DNA of 64,000 nt from Coprococcus_C sp934318045 (GTDB lineage: Bacteria; Bacillota; Clostridia; Lachnospirales; Lachnospiraceae), in assembly GCA_934318045.1 (NCBI GenBank), contig CAKREY010000014.1:3865-67864 (forward strand), read 5' to 3'. Position 1 is the first letter of the stretch. Every line of letters starts with the position of its first letter. The notes beneath the pieces were generated by a model. It was not told where the DNA came from and did no database searches. It was given only the letters and a program-made list of their open reading frames with translations. The position numbers and the translations under genes are program-made. Shown here one piece after another: positions 44,719 through 53,371 of this stretch.

Positions 44719-45780
44719 ATGAATGAAACACAGCAGAAAATCTATACACAGGCAAAGGGAAAATGGGATGCAATCGCGAAGCCAATCGACAGTCTCGGCG
44801 TGTTCGAGGATATGGTTGCCAGACTTTGTGCGATTGCCGGGACAGTGAATCCCGGTGATTATAAGCGGCGGGCACTGCTGACGCTGTGCGCAGATCACGG
44901 CGTTGTGGCAGAGGGCGTGACGCAGACCGATGCCAGCGTGACAAAGGTCGTAGCGGAGAATATTGCACACGGCTGTTCCGGTGTCAATTATATGGCGCAG
45001 ATGGCAGGCGTGGATGTGTATGCCGTCGATATCGGTATGCGGGGAGAAGCATATCCGGATGCGACATTCGGTATGGGACATATGATAAACCGGAAGGTAC
45101 AGGCTGGAACCGGGAATCTTGCGAAGGAACCTGCGATGTCGATGGAAATCTGCGACCGCGCAATTGAAGCAGGAAAAGAGCTTGTACGGGAATGTAAAGA
45201 AAAAGGCTATGAGATATTAGCGGTTGGTGAGATGGGAATCGGAAATACAACTCCGACCTCTGCCCTGCTTGCGGCACTGCTTGATCTGCCAGCGGATACG
45301 GTGACCGGGCGCGGCGCCGGACTCAATAATGCCGGACTTGCAAGAAAGGTGCAGGTGATCACGCAGGCACTTGCGCGTGTGCAGGGAACGACCGATGCGA
45401 AGCAGCTACTCGCTGAGCTTGGCGGGCTGGAGATCGCCGGGATGGTGGGCGTATTCTTAGGTGCCAGACAATATCAGATTCCGGTCGTGCTGGATGGTGC
45501 GATCACCTGTGTGGCGGCGCTCGTTGCGATGCGGATGGAACCGGAAGTTGTGGATTATCTTCTGGCATCGCATGCGTCGGAGGAAGCGAGTGGAAGGCTG
45601 GCACTGAACGCACTCGGACTTCCGGCAGTGATACATGGCAAGCTGTGTCTGGGCGAAGGCAGCGGCGCAATGATGTTATTTCCGCTTTTGGATATGACAT
45701 TATCCATCTATAAAAACATGGGAACGTTTGATGATCTGTCAATCGAAGCATACAGCCGGGATGGAAAGCCGGAAGAATAG
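44719..45780 (+). CDS. cobT: nicotinate-nucleotide--dimethylbenzimidazole phosphoribosyltransferase
   Basis: 353-aa enzyme that activates the lower ligand base to the alpha-ribazole phosphate. Typical motifs are GSLGVFEDM-like PIDSLGVFEDM, CADHGVVAEGVT, GEMGIGNTTPTSA and GRGAGLNNAGL, with the catalytic Glu near the C-terminal GEGSGAMM. It starts six nt after cbiC. The lower ligand used by the host cannot be read from sequence. Confidence 0.94.
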   Translation: MNETQQKIYTQAKGKWDAIAKPIDSLGVFEDMVARLCAIAGTVNPGDYKRRALLTLCADHGVVAEGVTQTDASVTKVVAENIAHGCSGVNYMAQMAGVDVYAVDIGMRGEAYPDATFGMGHMINRKVQAGTGNLAKEPAMSMEICDRAIEAGKELVRECKEKGYEILAVGEMGIGNTTPTSALLAALLDLPADTVTGRGAGLNNAGLARKVQVITQALARVQGTTDAKQLLAELGGLEIAGMVGVFLGARQYQIPVVLDGAITCVAALVAMRMEPEVVDYLLASHASEEASGRLALNALGLPAVIHGKLCLGEGSGAMMLFPLLDMTLSIYKNMGTFDDLSIEAYSRDGKPEE

Positions 45781-45791
45781 GGGGGGAACGC

Positions 45792-46571
45792 ATGAAACAT
45801 AGAAAGATATGGATAATTGTAGCGGGTGTAGTACTGATTGTGGCTGGCGTACTCGGCGTTGTATTGGTAAGACAAAATTGGAATTCGAAGGATACGGGAC
45901 CGCATTCGATTGAATTTACGTTTGGATTTGATGAGTTTACATTTATGAAGCATACGCTGTCCGAGGGTGACAGAATGAGTGCGATTATGATGGAGAACAA
46001 TATTGGCATGGCAAACAGCGTGAATGATACAAGGGATTATTTTGTGTACTATGCTGATAATATGAAGGCGCAGGTTCTGATGTGTCCGTATGAGATTGAC
46101 GGGGATAGAAACTACAGAGCTTCCGTGTATATTGTCTCGAAAGAGAGCGAAAATGACAGAAGAATCCACATGAGCATAGATAAATCGCAGCCGGAGTATG
46201 ATACATATTATAAGGGACCGATTCAGATCGGGGATTCGCTGGAGCAGGTATACGAGTATCTTCATATAGATGAGATCAAGAAATATGGAGAACTGGAGGA
46301 GAAAAATAACCGGAAATATTACACATGTGACAGTAACCTTGGCGTTATCACGTTTCACGAAGAACCGTTTACCGGATTGCAGGAACTGGAGAAATATAAG
46401 ACGCCGGAGGAATATTTGAAGACAGGAAATACGATCCAATACATTATTAATTTTGCTACATATGACCTGCAGGTTCAGGTTGATGAAAGTCTGACAGTTT
46501 CGCACATTAGTTTAGCTTATGATCCGGATCGGACGACTACAAGCAGTGACCTTGCGGATATGGGCTTCTAA
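45792..46571 (+). CDS. membrane-anchored protein of unknown function in the cobalamin operon
   Basis: 259-aa protein with one N-terminal membrane helix (IWIIVAGVVLIVAGVLGVVLV) and a soluble exported domain rich in Tyr, Asp and Glu. I recognise no family. GGGGGGAA precedes ATG 45792 and the gene lies 11 nt after cobT and 17 nt before cobU, so it is co-transcribed with them. Its position suggests, without proof, a link to cobinamide or cobalamin handling; it may equally be an unrelated insertion. Confidence 0.75.
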   Translation: MKHRKIWIIVAGVVLIVAGVLGVVLVRQNWNSKDTGPHSIEFTFGFDEFTFMKHTLSEGDRMSAIMMENNIGMANSVNDTRDYFVYYADNMKAQVLMCPYEIDGDRNYRASVYIVSKESENDRRIHMSIDKSQPEYDTYYKGPIQIGDSLEQVYEYLHIDEIKKYGELEEKNNRKYYTCDSNLGVITFHEEPFTGLQELEKYKTPEEYLKTGNTIQYIINFATYDLQVQVDESLTVSHISLAYDPDRTTTSSDLADMGF

Positions 46572-46588
46572 AGAAAGGTAAATAGACG

Positions 46589-47218
46589 ATGTTACATATT
46601 GTGTATGGCGGAAGTGCCAGCGGGAAATCATCGTATGCAGAAAGCTTCGCCATGTCCTTGCAGGGCGAAGGACGGCTGCTCTACATTGCGACGATGTATC
46701 CGTATAAATGGAATACGACGGAGATTGATCCGGAGACGATGCAGCGGATTGAACGCCACCGCGCGATGCGTGCCGACAAAGGGTTTGATACGGTCGAATG
46801 TTACCGGCATGTGGAACATATTGTGGCGAAGCGGCAGGATGTGCTGCTGCTTGAATGTATGTCGAACCTGCTTGCAAATGAGATGTATCTGGAACAGGAT
46901 AGTGATGATGGCGGACTAGCGGAAACAATGTCGGAAGTGGAGAAAGCAGGTGTCGGTATGTCAGTGACACTGTCACCGGTGAGCAAGAAAATCGTACAGG
47001 CACTCGTTGATTTATCTACGCGTGTGCAGGATGTGGTGATCGTCACCAATGATGTGTTCTCCGATGGCGGAAATCTGACCTACGATGAAAGCACGCGGGA
47101 GTATGTGAAGAATCTGGCAGACATCAACTGCACGCTTGCCAAGCAGGCGGCAACTGTGACCGAGGTGGTTTGCGGGATTCCGGTCATAGTCAAGAAAAAT
47201 CACCCAATGGGGAAGTAA
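46589..47218 (+). CDS. cobU: CobU-type adenosylcobinamide kinase / guanylyltransferase
   Basis: 209-aa enzyme for activating the cobinamide side chain. P-loop GGSASGKSSYAE, IERHRAMRADKGFDTVE with the guanylylated His region, LLECMSNLLANEMY and IVTNDVFSDGGN are visible. The usual TNEVGSG becomes TNDVFSDGG, so the guanylyltransferase site is atypical. A shorter paralogue at 52097 keeps SDEVGSG but loses the P-loop, so the two may share the work. Confidence 0.85.
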   Translation: MLHIVYGGSASGKSSYAESFAMSLQGEGRLLYIATMYPYKWNTTEIDPETMQRIERHRAMRADKGFDTVECYRHVEHIVAKRQDVLLLECMSNLLANEMYLEQDSDDGGLAETMSEVEKAGVGMSVTLSPVSKKIVQALVDLSTRVQDVVIVTNDVFSDGGNLTYDESTREYVKNLADINCTLAKQAATVTEVVCGIPVIVKKNHPMGK

Positions 47219-47465
47219 GGTTAAGAGTAGGAATTGGGTAGAAATTGTGAATGGAAGAAAATTCCCCAATCATAATGCAGAAAAATGAGAAATCATTGGG
47301 GAGAAAATTGGAATATGAAAAACATCCCCAATTTCAGAGAAATGGGTAAGTCAAAATTGGGTAAAAAGTTTAGAATTATCAAAAAATCCCCATGTAGGAA
47401 CAACAGCAAGTAGGAGAAATAAGAACAAAAAGTTCGAGTAAATTGATCAGAGGAGACAAGCAACC
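47219..47465 (+). other. cobU-cobS gap with short inverted repeats
   Basis: A 247-bp AT-rich gap contains repeated AATTGGG(T/G)A motifs and the inverted repeat TCCCCAAT/ATTGGGGA (about 47263-47302). No ORF is visible. Confidence 0.5.
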
Positions 47466-48278
47466 ATGATGAAAGCAATCGCAATTGCATTTTCAACTTA
47501 TTCCAAGATACCAATGCCGCATTTCAAATGGGACCCGAAAGCCTTGCAGTACAGCATGTGCGCGTTCCCGTTGGTTGGGGCTGTGATTGGCGCGGGTGAG
47601 TTCGCGATCTGGTATCTCTTTGGTTTTCTCTTGCAGTGGTCGGAAGTCTTCACAGCGGCGCTTCTTACGATATTCCCGATCCTGATCACAGGAGGCATCC
47701 ACATGGATGGATTCCTAGATACCGTGGATGCGAAATCTTCTTATAAGTCCAAGGAGGAGAAGCTGCAGATTCTGAAAGACCCACATACCGGGGCGTTTGC
47801 AATTATCCGCGGCTGTCTGTATTTCCTGATCTATTTTGGATGCATGGCAGAAGTTGTGCATGCGCTGAACAGAGAGATACAATCCGGGCCGCAGGCTGGT
47901 GCGCCGGCACACGCAATGCGGTTGATGGGCGTGTTCGCGGCAGGATTTGTGCTGGAACGTGCTTTGTCCGGACTTTCGGTACTTACATTTCAGAAAGCAA
48001 AAAAAGAAGGCATGCTGGCAGATACCGCACGCCTTGTAAATAATCGCTCGAAGGTGATCATGTTCGTATGGCTTATTGCCTGCATTGCCGCAGGCTGTGT
48101 GATACAGCCGGTTGCAGCACTTGTGGTCGCAGGCATCGCCATACTGATTTTTTTCTATTATCGTTTCATGTCGTATCGCACCTTTGGCGGGATCACCGGC
48201 GATCTGGCTGGATATTTCCTGCAGATGTGCGAGCTCTGGATGTTAATTGGAACTGTCGTTTTGGTGCATGTTATTTAA
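47466..48278 (+). CDS. cobS: cobalamin synthase (adenosylcobinamide-GDP ribazoletransferase)
   Basis: 270-aa membrane protein with several helices that joins the activated cobinamide to alpha-ribazole. Conserved FSTYSKIPMPHFKW at the start, TGGIHMDGFLDTVDA and SYRTFGGITGDLAGYF are typical. A second ATG at 47469 is possible. Its 3' end overlaps a convergent lipoprotein gene by 8 nt. Confidence 0.93.
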   Translation: MMKAIAIAFSTYSKIPMPHFKWDPKALQYSMCAFPLVGAVIGAGEFAIWYLFGFLLQWSEVFTAALLTIFPILITGGIHMDGFLDTVDAKSSYKSKEEKLQILKDPHTGAFAIIRGCLYFLIYFGCMAEVVHALNREIQSGPQAGAPAHAMRLMGVFAAGFVLERALSGLSVLTFQKAKKEGMLADTARLVNNRSKVIMFVWLIACIAAGCVIQPVAALVVAGIAILIFFYYRFMSYRTFGGITGDLAGYFLQMCELWMLIGTVVLVHVI

Positions 48279-49638
48279 CAACGATGACACCACCAGTCAC
48301 ATAATCCTGATCGCTTATGCTAAGTCCATCAACCATGATACCAATGCTTTCGCCGAGGGTAGATTCCGTGACATCCTGACGGAGCTGCTCCATGCGGCTG
48401 ATCGTGCCTTCTACAACCTTTCCGTTTGTGAGCTGTACATAGACAGGATCGCCTGTCTTGAATACGCCCTTATTGGTTGTGCCATTTAAGACGAGCGTAT
48501 CTTCGCCGCCGAGCTGGAAGCAGTCGGTGATTGCCATATAGACATCATTTGCAGCTTCACTGAAATCACGGTCAACATCCACATAGTTGGAAGAATCAGT
48601 TGTGCTTTCCGTTGTTTCTGCATCGGTTGTGGAAGCGGTGCTGTTGGCAGACTTGACAAGGTTCACAATCTTGTCCTCAGGTGTCAGGTATTCGACATCA
48701 TCGAACAAAGCCGTTTTCTCTGCCATCAGTTCTTTCACGATGTTTGTTCCATAGCGACCATCAAAGGTGTCTAAGAAATAGTCTTCCAGGGTTCCTTTCT
48801 GGATTGGAACGTATGTAAATCCAACTTCATTCTCCGGATATACGTAATATCCGCTTGTCTCACTGTAACGAAAAGTGTCAAAGAAGTTTACCGCAATTCC
48901 AAAATCTTCAAATTGCCAGCCAATGTACATTAGATATGATGAGAACTGGTCATCCGATTTTTCCGGATGCAGGAACGTGTCAACGAAGTACTGGGTATTT
49001 TCTTCGGCTGACTTTTCTGCATCATAGTCATTGCCGAAACAGATATAATTTGGGGCACCAAACATGGTTGTCAGCATATCCATATAGATATATGCAGGAT
49101 TCGGATCGTCGTAAAAGTTGTAGACGTCGTTGTAAGAATCCTCAGAAACCCCGAAAGCATCGTAATCTAAATATGTACTGAACAGTGACCAGAGGTTCTT
49201 GTCAAGGGCTTCGCCAATGGTCATATCGTCTTCGTCTATCATCAGCTGGGGAAGGGAGTAACTATCCTCATAGAATGATACGGAATATGCAGATTCATCC
49301 AGTGCATCCGTAAGTGGCACGCTGGCTGCGCTGTAAGGCATGCTAAAAAGCGTATCCGTCGTAACCGGGAATGTCAGTCCGTACAGACCGGCACCCTCAG
49401 GTAATTCCAGTGTCTCTTCATCGGAAAGCGCACGGCTGAACACCCATGGACAGATGGTGTAGTCGATCGTACCGGCTGCTGTTTCGCTTCCGGAATTATC
49501 GGAATTGCTTTCGCTTGTTACTGCCGGAACAGGAGTGTCCGACGTGGTATCTTCTTTCTTGCCACAACCGGTTGTCAGTGTAAGGGCGGCTGCCAGTGAC
49601 AGTCCAAGTGCCAGTGCCTTTGTAAATTTTTTCTTCAT
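48271..49638 (-). CDS. lipoprotein with a C-terminal EF-Tu domain 2-like module
   Basis: 455-aa predicted lipoprotein (lipobox TLTTGCG). The central part is acidic, Tyr- and Ser-rich and unlike anything I know. The last 85 residues, after a Ser/Thr linker, resemble the EF-Tu domain 2 beta-barrel: GVFKTGDPVYVQL, VEGTISRMEQLRQDV, GESIGIMVDGLS and TGGVIVV align with matching EF-Tu segments. AAAGGAGAG before ATG 49638 sets the start; the frame continues upstream to 49722. Domain use outside translation is unusual here. Function unknown. Confidence 0.75.
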   Translation of the reverse strand: MKKKFTKALALGLSLAAALTLTTGCGKKEDTTSDTPVPAVTSESNSDNSGSETAAGTIDYTICPWVFSRALSDEETLELPEGAGLYGLTFPVTTDTLFSMPYSAASVPLTDALDESAYSVSFYEDSYSLPQLMIDEDDMTIGEALDKNLWSLFSTYLDYDAFGVSEDSYNDVYNFYDDPNPAYIYMDMLTTMFGAPNYICFGNDYDAEKSAEENTQYFVDTFLHPEKSDDQFSSYLMYIGWQFEDFGIAVNFFDTFRYSETSGYYVYPENEVGFTYVPIQKGTLEDYFLDTFDGRYGTNIVKELMAEKTALFDDVEYLTPEDKIVNLVKSANSTASTTDAETTESTTDSSNYVDVDRDFSEAANDVYMAITDCFQLGGEDTLVLNGTTNKGVFKTGDPVYVQLTNGKVVEGTISRMEQLRQDVTESTLGESIGIMVDGLSISDQDYVTGGVIVVK

Positions 49639-49767
49639 TTTGATAGTCTCTCCTTTAAGTAAATATTTGATTTCATTTATAACAAGACACGCGTTGTGCA
49701 CAGACAGAATTGTCTGCTGCACATAATCATGGATTGAATATAAATGATACGGAACAATTTTGAAATC

Positions 49768-49795
49768 CGTCCGTTCAATATATAGACGGACGAAC
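49768..49795. promoter_or_regulatory. inverted repeat upstream of the lipoprotein gene
   Basis: CGTCCGT and ACGGACG form a 7-bp perfect inverted repeat around an AT-rich loop, about 130 bp upstream of the lipoprotein start and 70 bp before the truncated ATPase. It could be an operator or a hairpin. Confidence 0.4.
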
Positions 49796-49859
49796 AGGAG
49801 AAAAGGTTTGGATTTTTTGAAATATTTTTTAGAAAAAGGGGTTTAATTCAGACTTGTAA

Positions 49860-50864
49860 AAAAGTATAAAAAAGGATGAAATATTAGAAAATTTTATCTA
49901 CGATAATCCATCTGAGTCTGTTTATAAGATAACAGGAGTCAGAGGATCTGGGAAAACAGTAATTTTGGAAAAGGTAGAACAGGAAATAAGAACGAATAAA
50001 AATCACTATGCAAATTGGGTTGTATTTGATGTTAATCCAACAAGGAATATTCTAGGTCAGATTGCGGCAATGCTTGCAAAAGAGGGATTTGGAGGAACAG
50101 ACACGAAATCTGCGGGCGTGAATATTTCGGCATCGGTGTTCGGAACTGGTGCAGGATTGGGATTTTCAAAAGAGAATGATTTCTTCGATATCGGGGTTGA
50201 AGTTGAGAACATGATACAGGCAGCGCAGAAAAAAGGGATTAAAATACTGATTGGCATCGATGAGGTTTCGAAGTCAGAAGAAATGGTTAAATTTGCATCG
50301 GAATATGGAAGATGGCTGCGAGCGGGATATCCGGTGTATTTTGTCTGTACAGGCTTGTACGAAAATATTCAGGATTTAAGTAATGTGAAGAATCTTACCT
50401 TTTTCAGAAGAGCTACAACGATTAAGACAGAACCGTTAAATATGATACGAATGACAGAAATGTACAGAAGTAAGCTCCGGGTTGATCTCGCACAGGCAAG
50501 GGAAATGGCGAAGATGACCAAAGGTTATGCATATGCATTTCAGGAGCTGGGTGTGTTATGCTTTAAGAAAAAGGACGCGGAAACTCTGGACGATTTGGTT
50601 CTGAAACTCAAGGCTGAGCTATTTGTGTATTCTTATGAAAAAATATGGGAAGAAATGACGGAAATGGATCAATTTCTTGCAAGTCTCCTGACAGAGAAAA
50701 AGGAGTATAAGCGAGAAGAGGTGTTGAAACTCATGGGAGAGAAATCAGGAAGTTACTCCATGTATAGAGACCGATTGATAAAGAGAGGAATATTGAATTC
50801 CCGGCAGGGATATATTTCGTTAGCGTTGCCATATTTTGCAGAGTATATAAAAGAATACTGTTAG
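49860..50864 (+). pseudogene. 5'-truncated ATP-binding protein (AAA-type)
   Basis: Translation from 49860, directly after a stop at 49857, yields ENFIYDNPSESV then the Walker A motif GVRGSGKT (about 49935-49958), and continues to 50864. The Walker B-like KILIGIDEVSK and a later FRRAT segment are kept, ending in a winged-helix-like C-terminus. The expected N-terminal lead before the P-loop (commonly NPFTPxFG) and any good start codon are missing; TTG 49965 would lose the P-loop. Probably truncated, although a non-standard start cannot be excluded. Confidence 0.65.
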
Positions 50865-50941
50865 GAGGAAGCGTTATAGTAAAATATCTGTCGATTGAGG
50901 TCGAAACTGATTGACGATCTGATACAGAAAAGATACAATTT

Positions 50942-50970
50942 ATTTGAGGTCGCAATTTGCGACCTCAAAT
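50942..50970. promoter_or_regulatory. 29-bp palindrome in front of the ORF6N gene
   Basis: Two 14-bp arms, ATTTGAGGTCGCAA and TTGCGACCTCAAAT, surround one T (50942-50970). The same 28 bp recur inside the gene at 51216-51243, and a half site ATTGAGGTCG is at 50894. A strong hairpin or operator site 22 bp before the likely start codon. Confidence 0.7.
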
Positions 50971-50992
50971 AAAAAACATAGGAGATGTTAGT

Positions 50993-51943
50993 TTGTCTGA
51001 TAATACAAATGTAAATGTGCCTGTAATAGTTGATAATACAGAAGAAAGAATTGAGAGTCTGATTCACTATGTGCGTGGACAGCAGGTTATGATAGATAGT
51101 GATTTGGCAATGCTTTATAATGTTGAAACAAAAAGATTGAATGAAAGTGTGAAAAGAAATGCTAAACGTTTTCCGGAAAACTTTTGTTTCCAACTGACCG
51201 AGGATGAATATGCTGATTTGAGGTCGCAATTTGCGACCTCAAACACAGAAAATACATCTACAAAAGGTGGGCGCAGATATTTACCATATGCCTTCACAGA
51301 GCAGGGAATAGCAATGTTGTCAGCAGTTTTAAGGAGTGATGAAGCTATTCAGGTCAGTGTAAATATTATGAATACTTTTGTGAAAATGCGACGTTTTCTG
51401 GCTGAAAATGCTTTGATGTTTGATAAGATAAACAGCCTGGAACTAAAGCAATTAGAGTATCAGAAGGAGTCTAATGAGAAATTTGACCAGATTTTTGCTT
51501 ACATTTCTGAACATGAAGAGGTGGGGCAGAAGATATTTTTTGAAGGTCAGATATATGATGCATTCAGTCTTCTAGTAAGCCTTGTAGAAAAAGCGGAAAA
51601 ATCAATAGTCTTAATTGACAATTATGTTGATGTGGGAACTTTGAACATTCTTGCAAAAAAGAAAGATGGTGTTGATGTAACAATTTATACTGTTCGCAGA
51701 ACTCGTCTGGCAAGTCAGGATATTGCAAGTTTTAACAGTCAGTATCCGACGCTAACTGTGAATTATACGGGCGTTTTTCACGACAGATTTCTTATTATTG
51801 ATGAAGCCACAGCATATCATATTGGCGCATCAATTAAAGATGCAGGAAAAAAATGTTTTGGAATAAGCCGAATAGAAGATATAGGAATTATTTCAGACAT
51901 ACTACAGCGTTTAGAGATTGAAACGGATGAAGCAAACAATTAA
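50993..51943 (+). CDS. ORF6N-domain protein with C-terminal PLD-like domain
   Basis: 316-aa protein. Residues about 15-120 are the ORF6N DNA-binding domain (MIDSDLAMLYNVETKRLN, RFPENFCFQLTEDEY, GGRRYLPYAFTEQGIAML), common in phage and mobile-element regulators. The last 120 residues have a phospholipase D-like fold with HDRFLIID and YHIGASIKD, whose HKD motif is degenerate. I chose TTG 50993 because AGGAG lies 7 nt upstream; the longer TTG 50957 overlaps the palindrome. The gene carries a second copy of the palindrome in its own coding sequence. Confidence 0.8.
   Translation: MSDNTNVNVPVIVDNTEERIESLIHYVRGQQVMIDSDLAMLYNVETKRLNESVKRNAKRFPENFCFQLTEDEYADLRSQFATSNTENTSTKGGRRYLPYAFTEQGIAMLSAVLRSDEAIQVSVNIMNTFVKMRRFLAENALMFDKINSLELKQLEYQKESNEKFDQIFAYISEHEEVGQKIFFEGQIYDAFSLLVSLVEKAEKSIVLIDNYVDVGTLNILAKKKDGVDVTIYTVRRTRLASQDIASFNSQYPTLTVNYTGVFHDRFLIIDEATAYHIGASIKDAGKKCFGISRIEDIGIISDILQRLEIETDEANN
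51216..51243. repeat. intragenic copy of the ORF6N palindrome
   Basis: Identical over 28 bp to 50942-50969. It encodes DLRSQFATSN, a segment that is often conserved in this family, so the match could be driven by protein sequence, but exact identity at synonymous positions to the leader copy is striking. Confidence 0.7.
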
Positions 51944-52096
51944 ATCACGATAATGACAGTAGCCATTATGGAGGTTAAGTTCTCTGTGGTAAAAGATAAT
52001 ATGCTTATGAGAGCTGAGTCTTATAAAGAGTACGTTAAGGTTTTCGGAAATTGTTTCGTCAGAGTTAGTAATACTGGTATAGAAGGAGGAGCTGCT

Positions 52097-52444
52097 ATGA
52101 TCTTAATAATCGGTGGTGCATACCAGGGAAAGTTCGAGTATGCCAAGGCAAATTTCAAAGAAGGACATCAGATTATCAATAATTTTCATAAATATGTGCG
52201 GAAGACGATGCAGCAGGGCGGCGATCCGGAATTAGAGGCAAAGCAGCTTATGAACAAAGCGGTTCTTGCCGGAAATGCAGACAAGCTCGTTTTGGTCAGC
52301 GATGAGGTCGGAAGCGGCATTGTGCCGATTGATGCATTTGATCGGGAATTCCGCGAGAAGAACGGACGCGTGAATTGTTATCTGGCAAGTCAGGCGGAGC
52401 AGGTCATCCGCGTGACGGCAGGAATCGGAACGAGGATTAAGTGA
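52097..52444 (+). CDS. short CobU-like protein
   Basis: 115-aa protein similar to the ends of CobU: N-terminal LIIGGAYQGKFEYAKANF, where the P-loop Ser/Thr after GK is Phe, and C-terminal VSDEVGSGIVPIDAF, REKNGRVNCYLA and VTAGIG. The middle of CobU is absent. AAGGAGGAG before ATG 52097 sets the start; the in-frame extension to 51953 is not supported. It leads a small cobalamin unit with cobC and cbiB. It may complement the 46589 protein, which has the P-loop but an altered TNEVGSG. Confidence 0.75.
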   Translation: MILIIGGAYQGKFEYAKANFKEGHQIINNFHKYVRKTMQQGGDPELEAKQLMNKAVLAGNADKLVLVSDEVGSGIVPIDAFDREFREKNGRVNCYLASQAEQVIRVTAGIGTRIK

Positions 52445-52445
52445 T

Positions 52446-53255
52446 ATGAAAGCAAAGATTGTATTAATCCGTCATGGCATGACGCAGGGAAATCAAGAAC
52501 ATCGGTATGTCGGTACGACGGATGAAGGGCTGCTTCTGGAGAGTGTGGAAGAGCTGCGAGGTATGCAGGAGTTCTGGCAGAAACAGGTGCCGATGAATGG
52601 TAGAACCGTGGCAGATAGTGTACATGACGAAATCGAAATTGCACCGGGGAAAATCACATGTGAGCAGCACTGTCAAAAAAACGGTAGTAAAGAGCAAATC
52701 GTCTACGTCAGCCCCTATCTCCGTGCGAAGCAGACAGCGGATATTCTGTTCCCCGATGCAGGAAAGGTGGAAATCCCAGAGTTTGCAGAGTGCCGGTTCG
52801 GTGAATTCGAATACAAGAATTATGCGGAATTAAATGGGAATCCCGATTACCAGCGCTACATTGACAGCGGCGGTACGACGGCGTTTCCGGGCGGTGAGAC
52901 GAAAGCGGAGTTTACAGACCGTGTGATGCGGGGATTTGAGAAGGTGTTTGTGGATGCGGAAAGCAGGGAAGAACAAAAACGGTTACGATGTGACGTTTCA
53001 TTGAGAATGGAGACGGCGCACACATCCCTGTCAGACACGATCATTATCGTCGCACACGGAGGTACGATCATGGCACTGATGGATCAGTTGTCAGAGCCAC
53101 ACAAGGATTATTTTGACTGGCAGGTGAAGCCGGGCGAGGGAATTGCAGGATGGTTAGAAGTGACAGCGGATGGGATGCAGATTGTATCTTATGAGAAAAT
53201 GAAATTGCCGCAGGGTATGAAAACGGTGCCAGATGCTATGAAAAACGGTGCATGA
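52446..53255 (+). CDS. cobC: CobC-like histidine phosphatase
   Basis: 269-aa phosphoglycerate mutase-fold phosphatase with LIRHGMTQGN, the RAKQTADILFP segment, and IIVAHGGTIM. Within the cobalamin cluster this points to dephosphorylation of alpha-ribazole 5'-phosphate or adenosylcobalamin phosphate. It is longer than typical CobC (about 200 aa) because of insertions around residues 50-80 and 170-190. It starts one nt after the CobU-like gene. Confidence 0.82.
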   Translation: MKAKIVLIRHGMTQGNQEHRYVGTTDEGLLLESVEELRGMQEFWQKQVPMNGRTVADSVHDEIEIAPGKITCEQHCQKNGSKEQIVYVSPYLRAKQTADILFPDAGKVEIPEFAECRFGEFEYKNYAELNGNPDYQRYIDSGGTTAFPGGETKAEFTDRVMRGFEKVFVDAESREEQKRLRCDVSLRMETAHTSLSDTIIIVAHGGTIMALMDQLSEPHKDYFDWQVKPGEGIAGWLEVTADGMQIVSYEKMKLPQGMKTVPDAMKNGA

Positions 53256-53371
53256 TACTATGAAATAGATGTGGTAGAGACACTATGTAAAGGCAAGGTC
53301 GTGTGAGGTATGTCAGGTAACTAACAGTACGGAATACAAATATGCAATGCAGCGATGAAAGGAAATGTAAA

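Noticed and set aside
50957..50993. Upstream TTG start for the ORF6N gene
   Set aside because: It lies in the palindrome and lacks a ribosome site, whereas TTG 50993 follows AGGAG at good spacing.
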